From Kiritimatiellia bacterium (lineage in GTDB: Bacteria > Verrucomicrobiota > Kiritimatiellia > RFP12 > UBA3636), in NCBI GenBank assembly GCA_017450425.1, contig JAFSUV010000214.1, forward strand, positions 1 to 23,682: a stretch of 23,682 nt of DNA, given 5' to 3'. Within the stretch, counting starts at the first letter, position 1. Each line of letters begins with the position of its first letter. Position numbers and translations under genes: made by a program. Below, in pieces: positions 14,874 to 22,387 of the stretch. The notes under the pieces are model-generated. The model was not told the DNA's origin and did not search any database. It saw nothing but the letters and a program-made list of their open reading frames with translations.

Positions 14874-15298
14874 TCAAACGCCCCCGGATCGAGTTTTACG
14901 CGTATGGACGACACGCCGCACGGGCCGTCTTCGTCGCCGCGGCGCAGCGCGTCGCGCAACTTCGGCAGCAGCGCCGAGTGCGCGGTGCGCCTCAGTTCAG
15001 CAAACCATGCCGAACTCGCCGCCAGCACCGTGAGGACGCCGTTCTCCACGGCGCCGGGACGCGACCGCCGGGCGCCGTCCGGCCCCACCACGCCCGGCCA
15101 GACCTCTTCGATGCGCGCCGCAAGGGCGTCCTCGACGGGCAGGCCGCAGGAGCGGAAAATGCGCTCCGCCGCCTTGCCCACCGCTTCCGGGATCTTGAAC
15201 GGCGGCGGCGGGCGGTGCGCCGAAACCCGCCAGAACTCGCGCCTCGCGAGCCAGGCGTCGGGATTGAAACCGGGTGGAAGCGAACGCCGTTTGCGCAT
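14867..15298 (-). CDS. DciA-like (DUF721) putative helicase loader
   Basis: 143 residues from the ATG at 15298. The core RIEEVWPGVVGPDGARRSRP, GVLTVLAASSAWFAELRR and LLPKLRDAL matches the DUF721/DciA pattern: a Trp in the first helix, a short hairpin, then Ser-x-Trp and a Leu-rich helix. DciA loads the replicative helicase DnaB in bacteria lacking DnaC/DnaI; this is known for the family and not shown here. The N-terminal 45 residues are basic and proline-rich. The frame is open far upstream through purM; the chosen start lies in the 53-base gap after purM but lacks a Shine-Dalgarno sequence, so it is uncertain. Confidence 0.78.
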   Translation of the reverse strand: MRKRRSLPPGFNPDAWLARREFWRVSAHRPPPPFKIPEAVGKAAERIFRSCGLPVEDALAARIEEVWPGVVGPDGARRSRPGAVENGVLTVLAASSAWFAELRRTAHSALLPKLRDALRRGDEDGPCGVSSIRVKLDPGAFEW

Positions 15299-15351
15299 GT
15301 CGGGAGCGTTTGTCCGGAATCCGTGGCGGAGCGGGTGCGGCGCCGGCGCCT

Positions 15352-16398
15352 TCAGGCGAGGTTCTCCAGCCGCGTGCGCCCTTTGCCGCCCGCGATTTCG
15401 CCGACGACGACGGGATGCGCCTTCGCGCTTTCGAGCGCCGCCATGGTGCGCGCGAGATCTTTCGGGCGAACGCACAGCACGTAGCCGATGCCCATGTTGA
15501 AGACGCGGTACATCTCGAGCTTGTCGATTTTCCCGGTCTCTTCGAAGAAGCGGAAAACCGGCGGCGTCTTCCACGCGCGGCAGTCGAACACGGCATCGAC
15601 GGACTTCGGCAGCATGCGCGGCACGTTGTCAACGAGGCCTCCGCCCGTTATGTGCGCCATGCCGCGGATGGCGACGCCGGCGGCGCGGACGGCGAGCACG
15701 GGCTTGAGGAACGATCCGTGCACCGCAAGAAGCGCCTTCTGGAACGTCGTCCTTGTGCCGGGGACGAAATCGCCGAGGCCCTTTTTGGCCACGTCGAAGA
15801 CGAGCCTGCGCGCGAGCGAGTAGCCGTTTGTCTGGAGCCCCGTGGAAGGAAGCCCCACGAGCATGTCGCCCTCGCGGATGTCTTCGCCGGTCACCATGTC
15901 GCGCCGCGACACTTCGCCCACGATCGTGCCGCACAGGTCGTATTCGCCGCTTTCGGGATACAGCCCCGGCATCTCCGCCGTTTCGCCGCCGAGAAGGGCG
16001 AGGCCGTTGCGGCGGCAACCGCGGCAAAAGCCGGCTATCACCTTCGCGAACACCGCGGCGTCGAGCTTCGCGGTGCCGAGATAGTCGAGGAAAAACAGCG
16101 GCGTCGCGCCTTGCGTGAGGATGTCGTTCACGCAGTGGTTCACGAGGTCTTCGCCCACGGTGTCGTGGACGCCGGCCATGAACGCCACCTTCAGTTTCGT
16201 CCCCACGCCGTCGGTGGAGGCGACGAGTATCTTGTCCCGCCCCGGAGAGCGGAACAGGCCGCCGAACCGGCCGATGTCGGACAAGACGCCCGGCGTTTTC
16301 GTACTCTTCACGTCGGCCTTTATCTTCGCAAGGCCGCGATCCATTTCGTCGATATCGACGCCGGCGGCCGCGTACGCCGACTGCTTTTTCTGCTGCAT
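15352..16398 (-). CDS. purM: Phosphoribosylformylglycinamidine cyclo-ligase
   Basis: 348 residues (family about 345). It makes AIR from FGAM with ATP, the fifth step of purine synthesis. Motifs: YAAAGVDID at the N-terminus, ASTDGVGTKLKVAF, CVNDILTQGATPLFFLDY, LLGGETAEMPG, STGLQTNGYSLAR and AHITGGGLVDN. The start at 16398 gives an N-terminus the same length as E. coli PurM but has no Shine-Dalgarno sequence. In-frame ATGs also occur at 16428, 16431 and 16440. The predicted promoter -10 (16444-16439) overlaps the 16440 ATG and would place the transcript 5' end almost exactly at 16431, so a leaderless start there is a real alternative. It heads the run toward dciA and hslO. Confidence 0.93.
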   Translation of the reverse strand: MQQKKQSAYAAAGVDIDEMDRGLAKIKADVKSTKTPGVLSDIGRFGGLFRSPGRDKILVASTDGVGTKLKVAFMAGVHDTVGEDLVNHCVNDILTQGATPLFFLDYLGTAKLDAAVFAKVIAGFCRGCRRNGLALLGGETAEMPGLYPESGEYDLCGTIVGEVSRRDMVTGEDIREGDMLVGLPSTGLQTNGYSLARRLVFDVAKKGLGDFVPGTRTTFQKALLAVHGSFLKPVLAVRAAGVAIRGMAHITGGGLVDNVPRMLPKSVDAVFDCRAWKTPPVFRFFEETGKIDKLEMYRVFNMGIGYVLCVRPKDLARTMAALESAKAHPVVVGEIAGGKGRTRLENLA

Positions 16399-16438
16399 CG
16401 CTAACGGTTGTTTGGTTGGTTTGAGCATCATGGGCGCC

Positions 16439-16447
16439 ATTCTACCA
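16439..16447 (-). promoter_or_regulatory. Extended -10 promoter element of purM
   Basis: On the minus strand TGG-TAGAAT (16447-16439), an extended -10. No strong -35 is seen (TTGCTG lies 15 bases upstream). Exactly 7 bases separate the element from the ATG at 16431. Confidence 0.5.
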
Positions 16448-16477
16448 CGACAGACGCCGCAGCAAGCAGGCGGGAAA

Positions 16478-17686
16478 CTACGAAACGCGGTCTTCGCGGG
16501 CCTTTGCGAAAGCCGCCATCCTGTCGCGGTAGATTTTGATCTGCGGATAGGACCGGTCCTCGTGCGCCGCGCGGAACGCTTCGAGCGCCTTTTTCTGGGC
16601 GGACGAAAGCCACTCCGGCACCTCGACCTGCACACGCACGAGCAAATCGCCGTACCCGCGCCCGTTCATGAGCGGGCAGCCCTTGCCGCGAAGGCGGAAC
16701 ACCTTGCCGGACTGCGTGCCGGGCGCGAGCCGGAGCTTCGCCACGCCGTCGATCGTCGGCACCTCGACGTCTCCGCCGAGCGCGGCGACATCCGGCGGGA
16801 TCGGCACCGTCACGAGCAGCGAATCGCCGTTGCGCTCGAAAAGCGCGTTTTCGCGGACGTGTATCACCACGTGCAAATCGCCCGGCCGGCCGCCGCGCAC
16901 GCCGCCTTCGCCGCGCCCCGCCACCCTCAGGTGGGTCCCGGTTTCGACGCCCGCCGGGATGTGCAGCGAAATGCCGGCCTTGTCGCGCACGCGCCCCGTG
17001 CCGGAGCACGTGCGGCACGGCGAGCGGATGATCGTCCCCTCCCCGCGACACACCGGGCATGGCTGGCGGATTTGGAAAAACGCCTGGCGCGCCGTGACGT
17101 AACCGGAGCCGCCGCACTGCCGGCAGGTCTCGCGCTTCGTCCCGGCGGCGGCGCCGGAGCCGTGGCAGTCCGGGCACTCCTTGTCGCTCTGGAAGTCGAT
17201 CTTCTTCGTGGCGCCGAAAAGCGCCTCCTCAAGGTCGATCTCCAGATCGTACCGCAGATCCGCGCCGTCCTGGGGGCCTTCCGGGTTCTCCTCGCCGCCG
17301 CCCATGCCGCCGGTGAAAAGATCGAAGAAACTCGCCCCTCCGCGCCGGCGCGAGCCGCCGCCCATGCTGCCGAAAATCTGGGAAAGGATGTCGTTCAAGT
17401 CCGCCGCGTGGGTGAAATCGCGGTCGAAATTGAAGCCGCCCGGCCCGAACTGCGACTTCACCCCGTCCGGCCCGAACTGGTCGTACCGCTGGCGCTTCGC
17501 CGGATCGGACAGCACCTCGTACGCTTCGGAACCCTTTTTGAAGGTTTCCTCGGCGCTTTTGTCCCCCGGATTGCGGTCGGGGTGCCACTTCATCGCGAAT
17601 TTGCGGTACGCCTTCTTTATGTCGTCCTGGGAGGCGTTGCGCTCCACGCCGAGTATCTTGTAATAGTCGTTGTCGTCCGCTGCCAT
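16478..17686 (-). CDS. dnaJ: Chaperone protein DnaJ
   Basis: 402-residue Hsp40 co-chaperone that stimulates DnaK ATPase. J-domain at residues 6-72 with the HPD motif at 35-37, then a Gly/Phe-rich linker (about 75-135). The zinc-finger region has four CxxCxGxG-type repeats (CPDCHGSG, CRQCGGSG, CPVCRGEG, CRTCSGTG), followed by the C-terminal substrate-binding domain with VEVPTIDG. All key residues are present, so it is a full-length type I DnaJ. It starts 4 bases after the grpE stop, so the two are co-transcribed. dnaK is not in the window. Confidence 0.96.
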   Translation of the reverse strand: MAADDNDYYKILGVERNASQDDIKKAYRKFAMKWHPDRNPGDKSAEETFKKGSEAYEVLSDPAKRQRYDQFGPDGVKSQFGPGGFNFDRDFTHAADLNDILSQIFGSMGGGSRRRGGASFFDLFTGGMGGGEENPEGPQDGADLRYDLEIDLEEALFGATKKIDFQSDKECPDCHGSGAAAGTKRETCRQCGGSGYVTARQAFFQIRQPCPVCRGEGTIIRSPCRTCSGTGRVRDKAGISLHIPAGVETGTHLRVAGRGEGGVRGGRPGDLHVVIHVRENALFERNGDSLLVTVPIPPDVAALGGDVEVPTIDGVAKLRLAPGTQSGKVFRLRGKGCPLMNGRGYGDLLVRVQVEVPEWLSSAQKKALEAFRAAHEDRSYPQIKIYRDRMAAFAKAREDRVS

Positions 17687-17690
17687 GGCG

Positions 17691-18368
17691 CTACTCCTCG
17701 CTTTCCACCACGACTTGGGCCGCCCTGAGAAGCCTGCCGCCGAGCATGTAGCCCTTGCGCGTCTCGAATGCCACGCATCCGGGGGAGGCCGCGCCGGTTT
17801 TCACGACCGAGATGGCTTCCGCCTTCTCGGGATCGAGCGGCTTTCCCGTTTCCGTTTCGACCGGTGTCAGGCCGAACTTCGCGACCGCGTTGAGAAACGT
17901 GCGCCGCACGAGCTCGAAACCTTCGAGGAACGGCTTGGTGTCGTCGGTCGCCGCTTTCGACACCGCCGCGATTGCGGTGTCGGTCTGGTCGAGCACCGGA
18001 AGAAGCTCTTGCAGCAAATCCGCATTCGCCTGCTTCAGCGTCTCCTCCCGCTCGCGCGCCTGACGCTTGCGGTAGTTGTCGAAATCGGCCTGAATCCTCG
18101 CGGCGCGGTCTTTCCACTTCGCCGCGTCTTCGACCGCCGCGGCAAGGGCGGGGTCGTCCGGCTCCGCCGCCGGTTCTTCGGCCGGCTCTTTGCCCGGCTC
18201 CGCCGCCGGCTCGTTGCCCGGCTCCGCCGCCGAGTCCGGCGTTTCAGCGGACGTTCCGGCCGCCGCCTCTGCCGGGTCTTCGGCCGATGCCGCCGCAGGG
18301 GCGCCATCAACCGTCGGCGCTTCGTCCGCGACTTCGCCCGGAGCGGTGTTGTCTTCTTCGCTAAACAC
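17691..18368 (-). CDS. grpE: Nucleotide exchange factor GrpE
   Basis: 225 residues. Releases ADP from DnaK. Residues 1-75 form a long acidic Ala/Glu/Pro-rich tail, followed by the coiled-coil (AARIQADFDNYRKRQAREREE) and the C-terminal beta domain (LEGFELVRRTFLNAVAKFGLTPV, with the usual final segment GYMLGGRLLRAAQVVV). The tail contains an in-frame 24-bp tandem duplication (18184-18231) encoding AAEPGNEP/AAEPGKEP. It lies between ackA (15 bases upstream) and dnaJ (4 bases downstream), an unusual neighbour order. Confidence 0.94.
   Translation of the reverse strand: MFSEEDNTAPGEVADEAPTVDGAPAAASAEDPAEAAAGTSAETPDSAAEPGNEPAAEPGKEPAEEPAAEPDDPALAAAVEDAAKWKDRAARIQADFDNYRKRQAREREETLKQANADLLQELLPVLDQTDTAIAAVSKAATDDTKPFLEGFELVRRTFLNAVAKFGLTPVETETGKPLDPEKAEAISVVKTGAASPGCVAFETRKGYMLGGRLLRAAQVVVESEE
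18184..18231. repeat. 24-bp in-frame tandem duplication inside grpE
   Basis: 18184-18207 and 18208-18231 are identical except for one base (T/G at the sixth position). The unit length is a multiple of three, so the frame is kept and each copy adds eight residues to the disordered tail. Confidence 0.9.
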
Positions 18369-18383
18369 TTGCTTTCTCCAAAG

Positions 18384-19589
18384 TTAAGACTGTTTTCCCG
18401 CGACCACGGCCGCAGTGTCGCGCGCGATCATGAGCTCTTCGTCGGTCGGGATCACGATCGCGGCGGTTTTGGAGCCCGGACGCGAAAGCGTGCACGGGCC
18501 GCGGAGCGTCGCGTTGGCCTCTGGGTCGTAATCGACGCCGATGCAGGCGAGGCGCGAGAGGATTTTGTCGCGCGCGACGGCCGCGTTTTCGCCGATGCCG
18601 CCCGTAAAGACAATGGCGTCGGCGCCGCCAAGGAGCGCGAAGTAGCCGCCGATGTAGAGCACGATGCGATGCGCCCACATGTCGAGGGCGAGTTTGGCCT
18701 CGGCTTTGCCGCTTTCGGCGGCGGACACGATGTCGCGCATGTCGCCCGACCCGATGCCGCCGACGCCGAGAAGACCGGACTTCTTGTTGAGAAGCGTGTC
18801 GATTTCGTCCGCCGTCATCCCCTTGCGCACGAGTTCCAGCACCACCGCCGGATCGATGTCGCCCGAGCGCGTCCCCATCACGACGCCCGCGAGCGGCGTA
18901 AGGCCCATCGTGGTGTCGAGCACCTTGCCGCCTTTCACTGCGGCGAGCGAAGAGCCGTTGCCGAGGTGGCAGGTGACGAGATTGGTCTCTTCCGGCTTTT
19001 TGCCGAGGTATTCAGCCGCCGCGAGCGTGACAAAGCGGTGCGAAGTGCCGTGGAAGCCGTATTTGCGGAAGCCGAATTCGGAGTGGAACTTTTCCGGAAT
19101 GGCGTAGAGGGCGGCGCTCGGAGGCATGGAGGAGTGGAACGCGGTGTCGAACACCGCGACGTTTGGCACGCCGGGGAAAATCCGTTCGCACGCCTCGATG
19201 CCGCCGAGGTTCGGCGGCATGTGGAGCGGCCCGAACGGAACGAGGGCGCGGATTTCGTCCATCACCGCCGGCGTCACGAGCACGGACTCGGTAAACTTCT
19301 CAGCCCCGTGCAGGACTCTGTGGCCGATGGCCTGCACGTCGGAAAGGGACTTCAGCACCCCGCCGTCGGCGCTCGTCAGGGCCTCGCACACGAGCGAAAG
19401 CGCCGCCGCGTGGTCCGGGGCGCTTACCGCAGACTCGCGCTTGCCGCCGTCGCCGCGCTTGTAAACCATGTTCGCGCTGTCCGTGCCGATTCTTTCGACG
19501 AGACCGCTGGCGAGCCGCTTTTCGCTTGCGGACTCGAAAAGGGTGAATTTGAGGGACGAAGAGCCGGAATTGACGACGAGGATGTTCAT
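18384..19589 (-). CDS. ackA: Acetate kinase
   Basis: 401 residues, the usual length. Converts acetyl phosphate and ADP to acetate and ATP (reversible), the energy-yielding last step of mixed-acid fermentation. Motifs: VVNSGSSSLKF at the N-terminus, GHRVLHGAEKF, VFDTAFHSSMPPSAALYAIP, GFHGTSHRFV, CHLGNGSSLAAVKGG, DTTMGLTPLAGVVMGTRSGDIDP and VFTGGIGENAAVAR. An A-rich GAAAAAAAG stands in place of a clear ribosome binding site. No phosphotransacetylase gene is present in the window. It is first in a run with grpE and dnaJ, suggesting a fermentative lifestyle rather than a functional link to chaperones. Confidence 0.96.
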   Translation of the reverse strand: MNILVVNSGSSSLKFTLFESASEKRLASGLVERIGTDSANMVYKRGDGGKRESAVSAPDHAAALSLVCEALTSADGGVLKSLSDVQAIGHRVLHGAEKFTESVLVTPAVMDEIRALVPFGPLHMPPNLGGIEACERIFPGVPNVAVFDTAFHSSMPPSAALYAIPEKFHSEFGFRKYGFHGTSHRFVTLAAAEYLGKKPEETNLVTCHLGNGSSLAAVKGGKVLDTTMGLTPLAGVVMGTRSGDIDPAVVLELVRKGMTADEIDTLLNKKSGLLGVGGIGSGDMRDIVSAAESGKAEAKLALDMWAHRIVLYIGGYFALLGGADAIVFTGGIGENAAVARDKILSRLACIGVDYDPEANATLRGPCTLSRPGSKTAAIVIPTDEELMIARDTAAVVAGKQS

Positions 19590-19649
19590 CTTTTTTTCGC
19601 TTGTATTGTGTTTTTCGGAAATCGTAGGGGGCGGCGCCGCGCTCCGCGT

Positions 19650-19952
19650 CTATGCGGGATCGACGAGCGGCGAAGGCGGCAGGAGGCCGTTGTTCGCTTC
19701 CATGCGCTCCTTCCACGAGGTCGGATAGTGGTTGCGATACCAGTTTTCAACGGTTTCTTCGACATCGCGCGGCGGCGGGGTCCAGCCGTCAGGCGGCGCC
19801 GGCTTGTCGTTGAAGACGTAGCCGAAGAGCGCGCTTTGGCGGCGCAAGACCGCATGCTGGTACGGCGTCACGGGGTGGGGGTTAACGTCCGGCCACATGT
19901 AAACGTGGCGACTCACGGAGAAAAACTCCTTTTCGGCGTCGGTGCGGGTCAT
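19650..19952 (-). CDS. Hypothetical protein of 100 residues
   Basis: Not recognised. The sequence is Pro- and Trp-rich with many charged and aromatic residues (YMWPDVNPHPVTPYQ, DGWTPPPRDVEE, NWYRNHYPTSWKERME) and no membrane segment or signal peptide. Composition looks like a real soluble protein rather than a shadow frame, and an extended -10 promoter (19989-19997) lies about 37 bases upstream of the ATG. There is no Shine-Dalgarno sequence. The stop is 60 bases before ackA, so it may share the ackA transcript. Confidence 0.62.
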   Translation of the reverse strand: MTRTDAEKEFFSVSRHVYMWPDVNPHPVTPYQHAVLRRQSALFGYVFNDKPAPPDGWTPPPRDVEETVENWYRNHYPTSWKERMEANNGLLPPSPLVDPA

Positions 19953-19988
19953 GTCGGAAAAAACTGGCTGATTGTCGAATACGGCGGG

Positions 19989-20016
19989 ATTCTACCACTC
20001 TAAACTGCAAAAGCAA
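19989..20016 (-). promoter_or_regulatory. Predicted promoter of the 100-residue gene and ackA
   Basis: On the minus strand: TTGCTT (20016-20011), 16-base spacer, TAGAAT (19994-19989), with TGG immediately before the -10. Same extended -10 as at purM. Confidence 0.55.
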
Positions 20017-20046
20017 ACGCCATGCGGAAAACCGCGGGGCGAACGC

Positions 20047-20075
20047 ATGAAAAACCGTTCGGTTCGGAGTACAAT
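20047..20075 (+). promoter_or_regulatory. Predicted promoter of the second TIM-barrel isomerase
   Basis: ATGAAA (20047-20052), 17-base spacer, TACAAT (20070-20075). The spacer contains an inverted repeat AACCG-TT-CGGTT (20053-20064), and upstream CATGCG (20021-20026) mirrors CGCATG (20044-20049), either of which could bind a regulator. The leader would be about 38 bases. Confidence 0.5.
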
Positions 20076-20119
20076 GCCCGGCGTTTTCGCGCAACCGAAG
20101 ATCAAACGAAAAAGCAAAG

Positions 20120-20965
20120 ATGAAAAAACCAGCTCCAGTCCCGGAAATAGGCGTGATAAGCGTTTTGCGTCCCGACGCGGCAAATCTGAAAACCGTAGCC
20201 GACTTCGGGTTCAAATGCGCGCAGGTTTCGTCTTGGGACATGTCTCTCGCGACAAGCGAAACGGCCAAGGCGCTCGGGAAGGCGTCCCGCGACCTTGGCG
20301 TGCGCCTCACCGCCATCTGGGGCGGCTACTCCGGCCCGCTCGCGTGGAACTTCACGCGGGGCCCGGTGACGCTCGGCCTTGTTCCGGTCGCCTACCGCAA
20401 GCGGCGCATCGAAGAGCTGAAGCGCTGGGCGGACTTCGCGGCCGAGGCCGGCGCCCCGGCGGTCATCACGCACTGCGGCTTTCTGCCTGAAAACATGACC
20501 GATCCGGAGTTCGAGCTGGTGGCCGTGGCGATCCAGGAAGTGGCCGAGTATTGCAAAAAGCTCGGTTTGGGCTTCTGGTTCGAGACCGGACAGGAAACGC
20601 CGGTGGTGCTGCTGCGCTACATCGAGGAAATCGCGACCGGCAACCTCGGCATCAACCTGGACCCCGCGAACCTCATCATGTACGGCAAGGGCAATCCGCT
20701 CGACGCCCTTCGCGTGTTCGGCAAGTATGTCCGCGCCATCCACGCCAAGGACGGCATGCCGCCGACCGAAGGGCGCCACCTGGGGGCCGAAGTGAAGGTC
20801 GGCACCGGGTGCGTGCGCTACCCGGAGTTCATCCCGGCCCTGCTCGAATGCGGTTTTACGGGCGACCTCACGATCGAGCGCGAAATCGGCGGCGACGCGC
20901 AGATTCGCGACATTCGCGACACCGCGGCCCTCCTGCGCCGCCTCCTTGCGAAGGCGACGCGGTAA
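20120..20965 (+). CDS. Sugar phosphate isomerase/epimerase (TIM barrel), second copy
   Basis: 281 residues of the AP_endonuc_2/xylose-isomerase-like family, clearly divergent from the protein at 4290. Predicted metal ligands in order: Glu155 (WFETGQ), Asp181 (NLDPANL), His208 (AIHAKD) and Glu253 (TIERE). LTAIWGGYSGPLAWNF near residue 63 forms the usual first substrate loop region. Cytoplasmic. It stands alone on the plus strand with its own promoter, and its 3' end faces the symporter gene 33 bases away. Substrate unknown. The ATG lacks a good Shine-Dalgarno sequence (AAAAGCAAAG). Confidence 0.85.
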   Translation: MKKPAPVPEIGVISVLRPDAANLKTVADFGFKCAQVSSWDMSLATSETAKALGKASRDLGVRLTAIWGGYSGPLAWNFTRGPVTLGLVPVAYRKRRIEELKRWADFAAEAGAPAVITHCGFLPENMTDPEFELVAVAIQEVAEYCKKLGLGFWFETGQETPVVLLRYIEEIATGNLGINLDPANLIMYGKGNPLDALRVFGKYVRAIHAKDGMPPTEGRHLGAEVKVGTGCVRYPEFIPALLECGFTGDLTIEREIGGDAQIRDIRDTAALLRRLLAKATR

Positions 20966-20998
20966 GGGGCGCTTCTCCCCCGCCGGGCGCGGCCGGAC

Positions 20999-22222
20999 TC
21001 AGCCCGCCGCGCCGAGGTCTTTGTCAACCATCGCGCAGACGCACGAATCGGACCAGACGTTTTCCGCCGTTTCGATCATGTCGATGACGGCATAGACGGG
21101 GAGAATCACGCCGAGGATCCCGACCGGCATGCCCTGCCCCACCATGAGCGACAGCGTGAGGAAGTAGCACCCCATCGGCACGCCGGCGTTGCCGATTGCG
21201 GAAATGCAGGCTATGAGCACCCACGCAAACATCGTCGATGCCGTGAGCGCCACGCCGCCGTTCTGCATCACGAACAGCGAAGTCACGAGAATGAACGCCG
21301 CGCAGCCGTTCATGTTGATGGTGCAGCAAATGGGGCAGACGAAACGCGCCACCTCCGGCTTCGCGCGCAGGTTGTTCTCGGCGGACGAGACGGTGACGGG
21401 CAGCGTCGCCGCCGAGCTCTTCGTGAAGAGCGCCATGAGAACCGCCGGCGACATGGCCTTGAGGACGCGCAGCGGATTGATGCCGCGCACGACGAGGAAG
21501 AGCGGCAGCACGATGAAGAACTGCACCGCGTTGCCGGCCAGCACGACCGCGAGATATTTGCCGAGCGACCCCACTATCATGCCGGCCTTGACTTGGGCCG
21601 AGAGCTGGGCGGAGAACGCCACGATGCCGAGCGGCAGCACGCGCACGAGACCGCGGATCAGCGTGAAAAGCAGTTCCTGCGCGCCGAAGAGAACCCGTGA
21701 AACCGCGCTCTTGCCATCGCTGTCCGGCATCGACGCAAGGCCGAGTCCGACAGCGGCGGCGATGAAAAGGATCGAGAGGACGTTGCCCTCGAAAAACGGG
21801 CGCACCGCATTGTTCGGGATTGCGTTCAAAATGTGGCCGTAGAGCGTTTCCGGCACGTATGCGTCCGCTGCTGCGGCGTTCTGCGCCACGATGTCCGCCG
21901 GGAGATTTCCCGGGCGGATGGCGATGTACAGCCCGAGCCCCACGAGAGCGGCGGCGAACGTGGTCAAAAGCGTGTACGAGATGGTGTGCAGGAAGAGCCG
22001 CCCCGTGTTTTTCCGCGCCCCGAGCGACGCCAGCGTCGTCGCCACCGCCAGCGCGATTGTCGGCACCGCGACGAACTGGAAAAGCCGCGTGTAGGCCGAT
22101 GCGACGAAATTCATGAAACCGTCCAGCGCTCCGCTCCCGATCGCGCCCAGCGCCGCGCCGATGACAAGCGCCGCAGTCCATGCCGCAAGTTGCCGCAAAT
22201 TGTTTTTCTTTCCGCTTTCCAT
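20999..22222 (-). CDS. Glt/SstT-type sodium:amino acid (dicarboxylate) symporter
   Basis: 407-residue secondary transporter of the DAACS family, with eight membrane helices and two re-entrant loops. TKSSAATLPVT is the serine-rich HP1 tip. TINMNGCAAF corresponds to the TINMDGTA motif, and DMIETAENVWSD to the substrate/sodium helix 8 motif DMxRTxxNVxGD. Three positions differ from aspartate transporters: NMDG is NMNG (Asn305), Thr after it is Cys307, and the carboxylate-binding Arg is Glu384. The ET pair resembles, from memory, serine/threonine symporter SstT, so a neutral amino acid is more likely than glutamate. Asp381, Asn388 and Asp392 are kept. GGGAG precedes the ATG, and the extended -10 lies at 22286-22294. 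Confidence 0.87.
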   Translation of the reverse strand: MESGKKNNLRQLAAWTAALVIGAALGAIGSGALDGFMNFVASAYTRLFQFVAVPTIALAVATTLASLGARKNTGRLFLHTISYTLLTTFAAALVGLGLYIAIRPGNLPADIVAQNAAAADAYVPETLYGHILNAIPNNAVRPFFEGNVLSILFIAAAVGLGLASMPDSDGKSAVSRVLFGAQELLFTLIRGLVRVLPLGIVAFSAQLSAQVKAGMIVGSLGKYLAVVLAGNAVQFFIVLPLFLVVRGINPLRVLKAMSPAVLMALFTKSSAATLPVTVSSAENNLRAKPEVARFVCPICCTINMNGCAAFILVTSLFVMQNGGVALTASTMFAWVLIACISAIGNAGVPMGCYFLTLSLMVGQGMPVGILGVILPVYAVIDMIETAENVWSDSCVCAMVDKDLGAAG

Positions 22223-22285
22223 TTTGTTCTCCCGACGGTGTTTTCGTGTCTCGATACCGGCACCTCTTGGCGCCGGCAGACCGGG

Positions 22286-22294
22286 ATTCTAGCA
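22286..22294 (-). promoter_or_regulatory. Extended -10 promoter element of the symporter gene
   Basis: Minus strand TGC-TAGAAT (22294-22286). No good -35 is present. The leader of about 56 bases contains GGGAG 6 bases before the ATG at 22222. Confidence 0.45.
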
Positions 22295-22319
22295 AAACGC
22301 GGGAAAACAGACCTTTCAC

Positions 22320-22343
22320 GATTTTGAAAACACGGATGAAATG
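22320..22343. repeat. Dispersed 24-bp intergenic element, copy B
   Basis: TTGAAAACACGG core; differs from copy A (2247-2270) at three positions. It lies 44 bases before copy C in the same gap. Confidence 0.65.
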
Positions 22344-22387
22344 GTAGAAGCCCAGTGGATGGTGGCCGGTGGAATTGAAGAGGATGT

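Noticed and set aside
17670..20003. A 777-codon plus-strand frame opposite grpE, ackA and the 100-residue gene
   Set aside because: It is antisense to two certain genes and has shadow-like composition without domains.
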